Of a stretch of DNA of 51,078 bases, positions 31,674 to 40,331 are shown piece by piece. The stretch is taken from contig NZ_JADPCJ010000016.1 in the NCBI RefSeq assembly GCF_015670795.1, positions 1 through 51,078 of the forward strand, given 5' to 3'. Position numbers and translations under genes: made by a program. The stretch comes from Collinsella aerofaciens. Its GTDB lineage: Bacteria; Actinomycetota; Coriobacteriia; Coriobacteriales; Coriobacteriaceae. The notes under the pieces are model-generated. The model was not told the origin of the DNA. It saw only the letters and a program-made list of their open reading frames with translations, and did no database searches. How positions within the stretch are numbered: the stretch's first letter is position 1; the number at the start of each line of letters is the position of its first letter.

Positions 31674-32542
31674 TACCGCGCGGGGACTTCGACCGCTACG
31701 CCCGCGCGCTCGGGATAAACGCCGACCTGCTGCAGGCGGCTGTCGCGCAGGCGATAGACGAGTGCGCGGGCCTCTACGGCGAGGAGCTCTACCGGGCGCT
31801 GGCGCGCACCTACGCGGCGCTCGTGGCCAAGTTCGGCTCGTTCGCCGCGGCGGCGGCCGTCGAGTTCTACGCCGCCATGCGCTCGGGCGCCGGCCCGGCG
31901 CAGGGATACGAGCCGCGGCAGTTCGACCCCGGCCACGGCGGGCTCCTCGCGAGCGACGTCGACGAGGCGTTGAGGAACTCCGCGCCCGCCGCGGCGCTCG
32001 CGGCGAGGGCCGTGCAGCGCGCCATGGGCTACGCGGACGCCACGATCCAAGGCAACGCCATGGCCGACCCGGCACACCCGCGCTGGGCGCTGGTGCCGCA
32101 CGCCGGCGCATGCGACTGGTGCCGGATGATCGGCTCGCGCGGTTTCGTCTTCAAGAGCTCGGCGACCGCCGGCGCCGAGCGCCATCCGAGCTGCAGGTGC
32201 ATACCGGTCGCCGACTTCTCCGACAGCCCCGCGCTCGACGGCTACGATCCGGCGGCGCTCTACGACGAGTACCGCGCGAAGCACCCCGAATGGGGCTCCC
32301 ATCGCACGGGATCGCGCGCCCGCCGCAGCGGCGGCAAGGTGGTCGCCGCATTCGTGGACGGGAAGAGGTTCGGGAGCATCGGCGACATCCAGAGGTACAT
32401 GGAGGGGGCATCGTCCCCCGACGACCTCAAGGCCCGCATGGCCACCGCGAACAGGGCGGGGCTGGCAATGGGCTTCCAACCGGGGAGCCCCTACGCCAAG
32501 TCGCTCGCGCAGACCGCGGCGGGCGTGAGCAAGAGGCTCTAG
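31670..32542 (+). CDS. Minor head protein (MuF/VG15-like)
   Basis: This 290-residue protein has a helical N-terminal half and the typical MuF-type zinc-like knuckle: VPHAGACDWCRMIGSRGFVF...HPSCRCIPVAD. Such proteins are packaged in low copy with the portal and may help DNA ejection. The GTG start overlaps the portal stop. The C-terminal 80 residues (basic, RRSGGKVVAAFVDGKRF) extend beyond the core and could be an effector or structural tail. Confidence 0.8.
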   Translation: MIPRGDFDRYARALGINADLLQAAVAQAIDECAGLYGEELYRALARTYAALVAKFGSFAAAAAVEFYAAMRSGAGPAQGYEPRQFDPGHGGLLASDVDEALRNSAPAAALAARAVQRAMGYADATIQGNAMADPAHPRWALVPHAGACDWCRMIGSRGFVFKSSATAGAERHPSCRCIPVADFSDSPALDGYDPAALYDEYRAKHPEWGSHRTGSRARRSGGKVVAAFVDGKRFGSIGDIQRYMEGASSPDDLKARMATANRAGLAMGFQPGSPYAKSLAQTAAGVSKRL

Positions 32543-32630
32543 GCCAAGTGAGGACGCCCCGTGGGAGGGCGGGCGCGACGCGCCATCAAGCGTCGCCGGC
32601 GAAGACACGCAACGCGCCGGCAGGAACACG

Positions 32631-32661
32631 AGGCCGCAGCCCGCACGGGAGGCGGCCTTTT
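32631..32661 (+). terminator. Hairpin before the scaffold gene
   Basis: AGGCCGC and GCGGCCT pair around 14 bases and are followed by TTT. It lies in a 194-bp gap that otherwise shows only a small GCCCC/GGGGC hairpin near 32708. Confidence 0.45.
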
Positions 32662-32736
32662 CCATGCCAAAACACCGCCAGCGCCGCCGCACGGAGGCGC
32701 GAAGCGAGCCCCGCACGGGGCCGGAAGGAGTGCAAG

Positions 32737-33297
32737 ATGCCTACCCAACAGCAAGCCAACAACGTGACCGATCCCGTCGAGCCTCCGCAGCCGGCGGCGC
32801 CGGCGGAGCCCGGCGGCGACCAAGGATCCGGGGCCCCACAGGAGCCGGCAGCGATCGACTGGAAGGCCGAGGCCGAGCGATTCAAGAAGGAGTCCCGCAA
32901 GTGGGAGGCCCGGGCCAAGGAGAACAAAGGCAAGGCCGACCTGTGGGACGCACAGGGCGCGCAGACGCCCACCGTCGAGTCCCTCAACGACGAGCTCAAC
33001 GACCTGAAGGGCCGCCTCGCCGCATCCGAGGCCGAGCGCGAGCGCGAGCGCACGCTGGCGCGCGTGTCCCAGGCCACCGGCGTGCCGGCCGCGCTCATCC
33101 ACGGCGACGACGAGGAGTCGATGACGGCCTCGGCAAAGGCCGTCGCCGACTTCGCCGAGTCGCGCCAGCCCGGATACCCGCTCGACAAGGGCGGCTCCGG
33201 CGGAGGCAAGAAAGTGAACAAGGAGTCCATCGAGTCCATCAAGGACCCCGCCAAGCGCATCATGGCCCGCGCCGCGCACATGGACCTCTACAAGTAA
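32737..33297 (+). CDS. Scaffolding protein
   Basis: This 186-residue protein has a Pro/Gln/Ala-rich N-terminus, a long charged coiled coil (FKKESRKWEARAKENKGKAD...NDLKGRLAASEAERERERTL), and a basic C-terminal helical end (DPAKRIMARAAHMDLYK). This is the usual build of DUF4355-like phage scaffolds that guide capsid assembly. GGAAGGAGTGC precedes the ATG. It lies directly before the major capsid gene. Confidence 0.82.
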   Translation: MPTQQQANNVTDPVEPPQPAAPAEPGGDQGSGAPQEPAAIDWKAEAERFKKESRKWEARAKENKGKADLWDAQGAQTPTVESLNDELNDLKGRLAASEAERERERTLARVSQATGVPAALIHGDDEESMTASAKAVADFAESRQPGYPLDKGGSGGGKKVNKESIESIKDPAKRIMARAAHMDLYK

Positions 33298-33310
33298 GAA
33301 AGGGGCAAAC

Positions 33311-34249
33311 ATGCCCGTACCCGCAAACATCTCCGACTCCACGGCCATCAACGCCTCGATGGACCAGGAGTTCATCCGCAACTTCGAGGGCGACCTCGAC
33401 CGACTGCTCGAGGTCCTCGGCATCTTCGGCGCCGAGACCATCGCCGCCGGCACCACGCTCAAGATGCTCAAGGTGGCCGGCGAGCTCAACAACTCCAAGA
33501 CCGCCGGATCCAAGGAGTCCGCCACCGGCGATACCGCCGTCCAGCTGGGCTCCAGCTCCGGCACCGCCTACGTCGAGGGCGACGAGGTCGCGCTGTCCAA
33601 GTTCACCGCCACCTACGAGCCCGTCGGCGAGGCCGAGGCCTTCCCGTACCGCCGCATGACCACGCACAAGGCGATCCAGCAGTCCGGCTACGTCAACGCC
33701 GTGCTCAAGACCGACAAGCACATGGCCTCGCTCGTGCGCCGCAGCATCGTCTCGCAGTTCTTCTCCTTCCTGCTCAAGGGAACGGGCACGGCGACCGGCA
33801 AGGGCCTGCAGGCGTGCGCCGCTGCAGTCGACGCCAAGCTCGGCAACACCCTCGAGACCAACGGCGACGCCGCCGAGCGCGTCGTGCACTTCATCAACCG
33901 AGACGACGCAGCCGACTACCTCGGCAACGCGACCATCACCGACCAGAACCTGTTCGGCCTGACCTACCTCGAGAACTTCCTGGGCCTCTCGGGCGTCTTC
34001 CTGACCAACCAGGTCGCCAAGGGAACCATGATCGCCACCCCCGCCGACAACATCCGCATCTTCGGCGTGGACTTCGGCGAGCTCGCGACCTCGGGCCTCA
34101 CGTACACGGTATCCGACTCCGGCCTGATCGGCGTCGCGCACACCCCGGCGTACGACCACGTGTCGGTCGAGACGAACGTGCTCGCCGGCGCGACGTTCTT
34201 CCCCGAGGTGAAGGACTACATCGTGAAGGGAACCATCACGACCAAGTAA
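33311..34249 (+). CDS. Major capsid protein
   Basis: This 312-residue protein fits an HK97-fold capsid protein: the N-terminal arm (FIRNFEGDLDRLLEVLGIFG), the E-loop region rich in Gly/Ser/Thr (TAVQLGSSSGTAYVEGDEVALSKFTATYEPVG), and the spine helix (MTTHKAIQQSGYVNAVLKTDKHMASLVRRSIV). The closing beta segment VETNVLAGATFFPEVKDYIVKGTITTK has the TNV/ATFFPEVKDYIVKG ending common in this group. The position after scaffold and AGAAAGGGGC site support it. No protease gene is seen. Confidence 0.88.
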   Translation: MPVPANISDSTAINASMDQEFIRNFEGDLDRLLEVLGIFGAETIAAGTTLKMLKVAGELNNSKTAGSKESATGDTAVQLGSSSGTAYVEGDEVALSKFTATYEPVGEAEAFPYRRMTTHKAIQQSGYVNAVLKTDKHMASLVRRSIVSQFFSFLLKGTGTATGKGLQACAAAVDAKLGNTLETNGDAAERVVHFINRDDAADYLGNATITDQNLFGLTYLENFLGLSGVFLTNQVAKGTMIATPADNIRIFGVDFGELATSGLTYTVSDSGLIGVAHTPAYDHVSVETNVLAGATFFPEVKDYIVKGTITTK

Positions 34250-34259
34250 GGAGGCCACC

Positions 34260-34679
34260 GTGGACGAATACTCGTTCGCGACGGTCGACGAGTACCGCAT
34301 CGACACCGGCGACGCGGCGACCCCCGACGAGCGCGTGGCCGCCGAGCTGTCGCGGCAGAGCGCGAAGCTCCGCGCGACGCTCGGCATGAGCCGGACGCGC
34401 ACCCTGACGGGGGACGCGGCGGCGCTGACGCGGGACCTCGTGACCGACGCGGCCCGCAAGAAGCTCGTGCAGCCGGCCTGCGCGCCCATGGGCGTGGAGG
34501 ACCTCACCGGCGTCTCGCAGTCGAGCTTCACGGCCAACGGGTTCCAGGGGAGCTTCACCTTCCAGAACCCGAGCGGAACGGCCTACTTCGACCGCTCGAC
34601 CCTCACCGCGCTCAAGAGGCTCCTCGGGCGCGGCCAGCGCATCGGCACCGTGTGCCCGAGCTACGGGGGCAGGCCGTGA
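34260..34679 (+). CDS. Head-tail connector protein
   Basis: This 139-residue protein begins with a GTG after AAGGAGGCC. It is mainly helical at the N-terminus (DERVAAELSRQSAKLRATLGM...AALTRDLVTDAARKKL) and fits the first connector ring placed below the portal in siphophages (gp6/gp15-like). The assignment is by size, order and helical pattern. Confidence 0.7.
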   Translation: MDEYSFATVDEYRIDTGDAATPDERVAAELSRQSAKLRATLGMSRTRTLTGDAAALTRDLVTDAARKKLVQPACAPMGVEDLTGVSQSSFTANGFQGSFTFQNPSGTAYFDRSTLTALKRLLGRGQRIGTVCPSYGGRP

Positions 34680-35029
34680 TGGGCGAGGAGGTGACGGTGC
34701 TGTCGAGCACGGTGACGGGCAGGGACGCCATGGGCGAGCCCACCGTCGAGTGGGAGGCCACCGTCGTCCCGGGATGCCTCGTGCGGCCCCTGGCGGGCTC
34801 GGATGCGGGGGACGCCGCCCGGCCGGACGGCATCGAGGCGAGCTACTCCATCGCGTTCCCCAAGACGTACGCGGGGCCGCCGCTGGCGCGCTGCCGCATC
34901 GCCCTGACGGGGCGCGGCATGCCCGCCGACCCCGACATCGCGCTGCTGGTCGTCGGCTACCCCGACATCACGGACCCCTGCCCCACGGCGTGGAACATGA
35001 CGGCGACGGCGGGGAGGGTCCATGGCTGA
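34679..35029 (+). CDS. Head closure / stopper protein
   Basis: This 116-residue beta-rich protein (EEVTVLSSTVTGRDAMGEPTVEWEATVVPGCLV...) fits the head-tail stopper position. The ATG overlaps the preceding stop by one base; a GTG one codon earlier is possible. The downstream gene starts eight bases inside it. Confidence 0.65.
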   Translation: MGEEVTVLSSTVTGRDAMGEPTVEWEATVVPGCLVRPLAGSDAGDAARPDGIEASYSIAFPKTYAGPPLARCRIALTGRGMPADPDIALLVVGYPDITDPCPTAWNMTATAGRVHG

Positions 35030-35345
35030 CAGGATCAAGTTCGGGCGCTTCGTCCACAGCGACGCGGGCGTCATCGCCGTCACGAAGGGCGCGGGAGTCC
35101 GCGCCTGGGTGGCGACCGAGACCGCCCGCGTCGCGGCGAGGGCCAACGCCGAGGCCGCATCGCACCACGTGCCGTCGGGCTACCGCAGGTCCCTCGAGAG
35201 GCTCCATCCCGGGGCCTTCGACGGCGCCCCCTACATGGGCGTCGTCAAGTCGGGCTCCTGCGACACGCTCGGCGTCGTCCGCGCCGCGACCCCGGCCGGC
35301 GCATTCGACCAGAACCGCAACCACACCCTCGACCACCTGCTCTAA
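35022..35345 (+). CDS. Neck / HK97 gp10-like tail-completion protein
   Basis: This 107-residue protein has a helical segment (WVATETARVAARANAEAASHH) and a C-terminal DQNRNHTLDHLL. It occupies the place of the gp10-like adaptor between stopper and tail terminator. Family assignment is from gene order. Confidence 0.6.
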   Translation: MADRIKFGRFVHSDAGVIAVTKGAGVRAWVATETARVAARANAEAASHHVPSGYRRSLERLHPGAFDGAPYMGVVKSGSCDTLGVVRAATPAGAFDQNRNHTLDHLL

Positions 35346-35354
35346 GGAGGGACC

Positions 35355-35723
35355 GTGCCGAGACTCAACGTGATGGGCGAGCTCAGGGCGATCCTCGAGT
35401 CCTCCCTGGGCGGCGTGCCCGTGCGGGTCGACCTGCCCGCCGAACGGCCGGGGACCGTCGTGGTGGTCCGCCGTTGCGGGGGCGCACGGCAGGACCCGCT
35501 CATCGACTCGCCGCAGGTCGAGGTCATCATGTGGGCGCCCACCGAGGCCGAGGCCGAGGAGCTCGCCGAGCTCGTGGGCGACGCGATGTCGCGCCTGCCG
35601 TTCGTGCGGGGCTTCTGCGCCTGCGAGGAGCTCGAGATGCGGACCGACTACGACTACCTCGCCCGGTCCCCGCGCTGGTACGCGCTGTACCGACTGAAGA
35701 CATACCAACCGAAAGAAGGATAA
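35355..35723 (+). CDS. Tail terminator protein
   Basis: This 122-residue protein, starting at a GTG after AAGGAGGGACC, has an N-terminal helix then beta strands (VRVDLPAERPGTVVVVRRCGG...VEVIMWAPTEAEAEELAELV). This is the usual pattern of the ring that caps the tail tube. It directly precedes the tube protein, with no gap beyond the ribosome site. Confidence 0.68.
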   Translation: MPRLNVMGELRAILESSLGGVPVRVDLPAERPGTVVVVRRCGGARQDPLIDSPQVEVIMWAPTEAEAEELAELVGDAMSRLPFVRGFCACEELEMRTDYDYLARSPRWYALYRLKTYQPKEG

Positions 35724-36356
35724 ATGGCATCCAGCAACGAAGAGGCCAAGATCGCCCTCGCGGCAGAGGACGCGGTCCCCGCGGCCGATATCGACCCCTC
35801 GCTCGTAACCACCGGCTCACCCGTCGAGGGCGGCTGCGTGTACACGAGCTTCAAGGCCAAGCCGACGCTCCCGGCCGACGCCACGACCAAGATCTCCACG
35901 CTCACCGACCTCGTGTCGCTGGGCGACCTGTCGCCCGACGGCTTCACGGCCTCCAAGGGCGTGACAGTCAACGAGTTCAAGGGCTGGCACCAGTCCATCG
36001 TGCTCACCAAGGTCTCCGAGGAGAAGCACCAGTACAAGATGGTCTTCATCGAGTCCGTCCGCTCCTCCGTCGCCAAGCTGCGCTACGGCGCCGACAACGT
36101 CGAGACGAACGAGGACGGAACGTTCAGCCACATCAAGGCCGTCGCCAACTCCGACGTGCGCGTCCCGCTCGTCATCGACGAGCTCGAGGACACGGGCAAC
36201 CTCCGCCGCACCGTCATCCCGCGCGTCTCCATCGACTCCTATGACGACGTCGAGCACAAGCCCGGCGGGCTGGTGCAGTACGGCTTCACCTTCACGGTCC
36301 TCAAGACCGCGGACAAGCCGCTATTCGACATCTACCGCGCAAAGCCCGCCGCGTAG
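35724..36356 (+). CDS. Major tail (tube) protein
   Basis: This 210-residue protein has the beta-rich composition and ending (VQYGFTFTVLKTADKPLFDIYRAKPAA) of siphophage tube proteins, which stack as hexamers. The ATG follows GAAAGAAGG. A small GCCCCGGC / GCCGGGGC hairpin lies in the 63-bp gap that follows, before the chaperone gene. Confidence 0.8.
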   Translation: MASSNEEAKIALAAEDAVPAADIDPSLVTTGSPVEGGCVYTSFKAKPTLPADATTKISTLTDLVSLGDLSPDGFTASKGVTVNEFKGWHQSIVLTKVSEEKHQYKMVFIESVRSSVAKLRYGADNVETNEDGTFSHIKAVANSDVRVPLVIDELEDTGNLRRTVIPRVSIDSYDDVEHKPGGLVQYGFTFTVLKTADKPLFDIYRAKPAA

Positions 36357-36419
36357 GCAGGGCCATAACGAGAACGCCGCCCCGGCACTGCCGGGGCGGT
36401 CCTTTATCTGGGAGGAAAG

Positions 36420-36809
36420 ATGAACAAGGACTACCTGGCAATGATGGACGAGGGCGAGCTCGAGGCTTACGCCAAGGTCCTCGGCTTCACGACCGCCGCC
36501 GCGCAGACGGCTGCGGACAAGGCGAAGCTCATCGAGCAGAAGCGAGGACGCTGCGCCGAGCTGACCGTTCTCGGCATCGCCATGAGCATCCCCGTCAAGC
36601 GCGCACACGACCGCCGCTTCATCGATGCCATGAACAAGGAGGACCGCACGACCGAGGAGCTCGACGGGGCGTTCCGCTTCCTCCTCGGCGACGAGCAGTA
36701 CGCGAGCCTCATGGAGGCCGTGACCGAGGACGACGGCACGCAGGACGACGACGCCCTGGGCTACGCATACAACAAGCTGCTCTACTCGGCCGAACTAAAA
36801 AACTTCTAG
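36420..36809 (+). CDS. Tail assembly chaperone, short form (gpG-like)
   Basis: This 129-residue acidic helical protein binds the tape measure protein during tail assembly in well-studied siphophages. GGGAGGAAAG precedes the ATG. Its last codons contain the slippery heptamer A-AAA-AAC (36797-36803), so a fraction of ribosomes should continue in the -1 frame to 37177 and make a 252-residue fusion. Position directly before the tape measure gene fits. Confidence 0.85.
   Translation: MNKDYLAMMDEGELEAYAKVLGFTTAAAQTAADKAKLIEQKRGRCAELTVLGIAMSIPVKRAHDRRFIDAMNKEDRTTEELDGAFRFLLGDEQYASLMEAVTEDDGTQDDDALGYAYNKLLYSAELKNF
36797..36803 (+). promoter_or_regulatory. Programmed -1 frameshift site (A AAA AAC)
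   Basis: In the zero frame the codons are CTA AAA AAC TTC TAG. The heptamer A AAA AAC is a canonical slippery sequence two codons before the stop, and the -1 frame stays open to 37177. Confidence 0.88.
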
Positions 36810-37177
36810 AGCTCGCCGACCTCGAGGAGCGTCACCTGCCCCTGCTCAGGCACGACTTCAGGGCCTACTACGGCTGCTGCTACGACGAGGTCGGTGCCGC
36901 CGAGGCGTACGACCTCGTGAGGACGCTGCCCGACGGCTCGCTCACCGTGGCGGCCCTACACCCGGAGCGCAGCTGGACCCGGGAGCAGCACCTGGCGGCG
37001 GACATCGTGGACAGCGTCTACGCGGCGGCGACCGCGCTGTGCGGCGGCAAGGCATCGGAAGCCCCGAGGGTGCCCCGCCCGCGGGACGTGGCCGCCGCCG
37101 GCGCCGCGGCAGAGCGCGCGGCGTCGGTTCGTGCCCGCATCGAGAACACCGAGTGGGTGGAGGTGACGGATGGCTGA
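36803..37177 (+). CDS. Tail assembly chaperone frameshift extension (gpT-like)
   Basis: After the -1 shift the frame reads LLELADLEERHLPLLRHDFR and on, for 124 residues to the TGA at 37177, with no start codon or ribosome site near its beginning. In phage lambda the GT form links the tape measure and tube proteins. Its 3' end overlaps the tape measure start by eight bases. Confidence 0.82.
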   Translation, partial: LLELADLEERHLPLLRHDFRAYYGCCYDEVGAAEAYDLVRTLPDGSLTVAALHPERSWTREQHLAADIVDSVYAAATALCGGKASEAPRVPRPRDVAAAGAAAERAASVRARIENTEWVEVTDG

Positions 37178-40100
37178 GATCGGACGCGCGGACCTGCTGA
37201 TCGTCCCCAGGTTCGACAACCTTACCAAGTCGGTCGAGTCCGCGCTCGGCAAGTGCGAGGGGCAGGCGAGCAAGTCCGGCTCCAGCCTCGGCAAGAGCAC
37301 GGGCTCCGGGTTCGGGAAGGGGCTGGCCGGCTCCGGCGCGATGATAGGCGCCTTCTCGACGCTCACGTCGAAGGCCATGGACTCCATCTCGTCCCATGTG
37401 GGGTCGGCTATCAGCCGCTTCGACACGCTCAACAACTACCCGAAGGTCATGCAGTCCCTCGGGTACTCCGCCGATTCCGCCAACGCGTCTATCGGCAAGA
37501 TGTCCGACCGCCTGTCGACCCTGCCCACCAGGCTCGACGACATGGTCTCGGTCGTCCAGGGCATCACCGCCACGGTCGGCGACCTCGACAAGGCCACCGA
37601 CGTCGGCCTCGCGCTCAACGACATGCTCATCGCCTCGGGCAGCTCGACCCAGCTGTGCTCGGCGGCGATGGAGCAGTTCCGCCAGATCCTCTCCAAGGGC
37701 AAGCCCGAGATGGAGGACTGGCGCTCGCTGACGACGGCCGCGCCGGGCCAGATGGACCAGCTCGCGAAATCCATGCTCGGCCCCACGGCAAACGCCAATG
37801 ACCTGTACGCCGCGCTCGGCGGCGGGGGCAAGGACCCGACCATCACGCTCGACCAGCTCATGGACAAGATGGTCGAGCTCGACACGAAGGGCGGCGCTAG
37901 CTTCGCGTCCTTCAAGGACCAGGCCGAGACCGCCGCCGGCGGCGTCCAGACGAGCGTCCAGAACATGTCGAACGCCGTGACGAAGGGCGTCACCGGCACG
38001 CTCGAGGCGGTCGGCAGAAACAACATCGCCGGGGTGCTCGACGACGCGAAGGGCGCCGTGAACGGCTTCTTCAAGGTCGTCAACGGCGGCGTCTCGGCGT
38101 CGATGCCGATGGTCAAGCAGCTCTACGGCGGGTTCAAGAGCCTGGCGCCCGAGATCGTCTCGGGGGCGGCGGGCATCGCGGCGTGGCAGAAGGCGGTGCC
38201 AGTCCTCTCCGGCGTCGCGAGCGGCGTGGGCAAGGCCACCGAGGCGTTCAAGCTCGCCCGCGGGGGCGCCGGTACGTTCGCCGAGGCGCTCGAGGCGGTG
38301 GGCGTCGGCTTCAACCCGGTCGCGATCGGCTGCACCGTCGCGGCCGCCGGCATCGGCATACTCATCGAGAAGCAGGTCGAGTGGCAGGCCCGCACGGACG
38401 CGCTGAACAAGGCCACGACCGGCCTGGTCGACGCGGCCTCCAACACCGCGGCGCTCGAGTCCTACGCCGGCAGGGTCGAGAATGTAGGCAAGAAGTCCTC
38501 CTTCTCGGCGATGTCCGTCGATGAGCTCGCCGAGTCGATCGGCAAGCACGTCGACGCCATGAACGAGAACACGAGGGCCGCCGAGTCGCAGATCGCGCAG
38601 CTCAACACCGCACAGCAGATCATCGACAACTACGCCGGCAAGACCGACCTGTCCACCGACGCACAGGGCAGGCTCACGTGGGCGCTCCAGCTGCTCAACG
38701 ACCAGCTCGGGCTCAACATATCGGCCCAGGACGTGGCGAACGGGCAGTACGTCGACGCGGACGGCAACGTCAAGAACCTCAAGCAGTCCATCGACGAGCT
38801 CGTCGCATCCAAGAAGAAAGACGCCGAGGTGAGCGCCCTCACGGCGAACCTCACCGAGGCGTACCAGGCGCAGTCCGAGGCGGCAAACACGCTCGCCTCC
38901 AAGACGAAGCCCTACCAGGACCGCCTGAAGGAACTCGCCAAGACCTACCCGGAGCTCACCAAGGGCGAGCTCGAGGCGCTCGCCTGCACCGAAAAGGTCG
39001 GCAGGGAGTACAACGAGGCGAAGAAGCAGTTCGACTCCGCCTCGGAGAGCATCGACGTGCTCAACGGCAAGCTCGGAGACGCCGCGCTGACCTCGCAGGA
39101 GGCCGGCAGCACCTTCGAGCACTTCGCCCAGGCGCAGCTGACGCTCTTCCAGGCGCAGCTCTCGGCCAACGGCGAGACCCTGTCCGCCTTCTCCGGCTCT
39201 CTCACGCAGCTCGGCGTCGACACCGAGCAACTGGCGAGCCTCAGCGACGACCAGCTCGCCAAGCTGGCTCAGGACTACGACGGCACCGCCCGCTCCATCG
39301 TCGACGACCTCGACGGGTGGGGCGTATCGATGGACGAGGGCGCCGCCTCGACGGTCCGCGCCGCGAGCCAGATCCAGGCCGCGCTCGAGGACATGGGCGG
39401 CAAGCTCAAGAAGGCGTTCTCGAAGGAGAACATCGACTTCGGCGCGTTCTCGGACGCCTGCGCCGCCGCCGGCGTGTCGACCGAGACGCTCAACAGCATC
39501 GGCTCCGCCAACCTCGCCGCGCTCGCAAGCAACTTCAACGGCAACATCGACCAGATGGTGTGGGCCGTCCAGAACTACAACGCGCAGCCCATCGTCGACA
39601 AGAACGGCAACGTTACCGTCAACCAGGCCCAGCTCATGGACGCCCAGGGCAACGTTTACACCTGGAACGGCTCGCAGCTGATGGACAAGAACGGCGTCGT
39701 CGACGTGAGCGTCGGCGACCTGCGCGACGCCCAGGGCAACCTCGTGACTTGGAACGGCACGGCTCTCCAGTCCAAGAGCGCCAAGACAAAGGTCGACAAG
39801 AAGGAAGTCGACAGGGCGCAGACCTCGGTGGACAAGCTCAACGGCACCAAGCTCAAGAGCAAGGTGATGACCGCCAAGGCGAGCTACGGGACGCTGCCGA
39901 AGTGCCAGTCTGCGATGCAGGCGGTGATGAACGAGCCGTTCCACTCAAGGTCGGCGACGATCACCACGACCTACGTGACCGTCAACAGGACGCGCAACGA
40001 GAAGGCCGCAGGCGGCATACGGCACGCCGATGGCGGCATCCGCATGCACGCGCACGGAGCCATCGTCGACGCGCCGGTGACCGGCTACCCGCTCGACTGG

Positions 40101-40328
40101 GTGGGCGAGGACGGCGCCGAGGCAATCGTGCCGCTCACCAACCGAAAGTACTCGGAGCCGTTCGCGGCGACCATCGCCGAGCAGATGGCAAAGCTCGGGG
40201 GCCAGCGCGGCGACGTCTACAACATCTACCTCGACGGGTCGGCCCTCGAGGTCGACGAGCGCGTCGCGGAGGCGCTCAGGGCGCAGGTCTCCGAACTCAA
40301 GAGGACCGTCAGGACCGGAAGGGGGTAG
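37170..40328 (+). CDS. Tape measure protein
   Basis: This 1052-residue protein sets tail length; by the usual 1.5 angstrom per residue rule this suggests a tail of roughly 150 nm. The N-terminal tape-measure domain (RADLLIVPRFDNLTKSVES...RFDTLNNYPKVMQSLGYSADSANASIGKM) is followed by hydrophobic segments around 320-410 and long helices. Near 810-870 two NGN/DAQGN-type beta repeats occur (DAQGNVYTWNGSQL and DAQGNLVTWNGTAL). The end GEDGAEAIVPLTNRKYSEPF is typical of the family. It is followed by tail-tip genes. Confidence 0.92.
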   Translation: MAEIGRADLLIVPRFDNLTKSVESALGKCEGQASKSGSSLGKSTGSGFGKGLAGSGAMIGAFSTLTSKAMDSISSHVGSAISRFDTLNNYPKVMQSLGYSADSANASIGKMSDRLSTLPTRLDDMVSVVQGITATVGDLDKATDVGLALNDMLIASGSSTQLCSAAMEQFRQILSKGKPEMEDWRSLTTAAPGQMDQLAKSMLGPTANANDLYAALGGGGKDPTITLDQLMDKMVELDTKGGASFASFKDQAETAAGGVQTSVQNMSNAVTKGVTGTLEAVGRNNIAGVLDDAKGAVNGFFKVVNGGVSASMPMVKQLYGGFKSLAPEIVSGAAGIAAWQKAVPVLSGVASGVGKATEAFKLARGGAGTFAEALEAVGVGFNPVAIGCTVAAAGIGILIEKQVEWQARTDALNKATTGLVDAASNTAALESYAGRVENVGKKSSFSAMSVDELAESIGKHVDAMNENTRAAESQIAQLNTAQQIIDNYAGKTDLSTDAQGRLTWALQLLNDQLGLNISAQDVANGQYVDADGNVKNLKQSIDELVASKKKDAEVSALTANLTEAYQAQSEAANTLASKTKPYQDRLKELAKTYPELTKGELEALACTEKVGREYNEAKKQFDSASESIDVLNGKLGDAALTSQEAGSTFEHFAQAQLTLFQAQLSANGETLSAFSGSLTQLGVDTEQLASLSDDQLAKLAQDYDGTARSIVDDLDGWGVSMDEGAASTVRAASQIQAALEDMGGKLKKAFSKENIDFGAFSDACAAAGVSTETLNSIGSANLAALASNFNGNIDQMVWAVQNYNAQPIVDKNGNVTVNQAQLMDAQGNVYTWNGSQLMDKNGVVDVSVGDLRDAQGNLVTWNGTALQSKSAKTKVDKKEVDRAQTSVDKLNGTKLKSKVMTAKASYGTLPKCQSAMQAVMNEPFHSRSATITTTYVTVNRTRNEKAAGGIRHADGGIRMHAHGAIVDAPVTGYPLDWVGEDGAEAIVPLTNRKYSEPFAATIAEQMAKLGGQRGDVYNIYLDGSALEVDERVAEALRAQVSELKRTVRTGRG

Positions 40329-40331
40329 CAG

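Noticed and set aside
39604..39770. Repeated DAQGN/TWNG segments in the tape measure considered as a second DGR variable region
   Set aside because: They do not match the template repeat and are internal protein repeats; no adenine-linked differences occur.
36942..39944. A 1000-codon open frame opposite the tape measure gene
   Set aside because: It is an antisense shadow of GC-rich codons; composition is Leu/Val/Arg/Gly-rich without motifs, and the plus strand is a clear tape measure.
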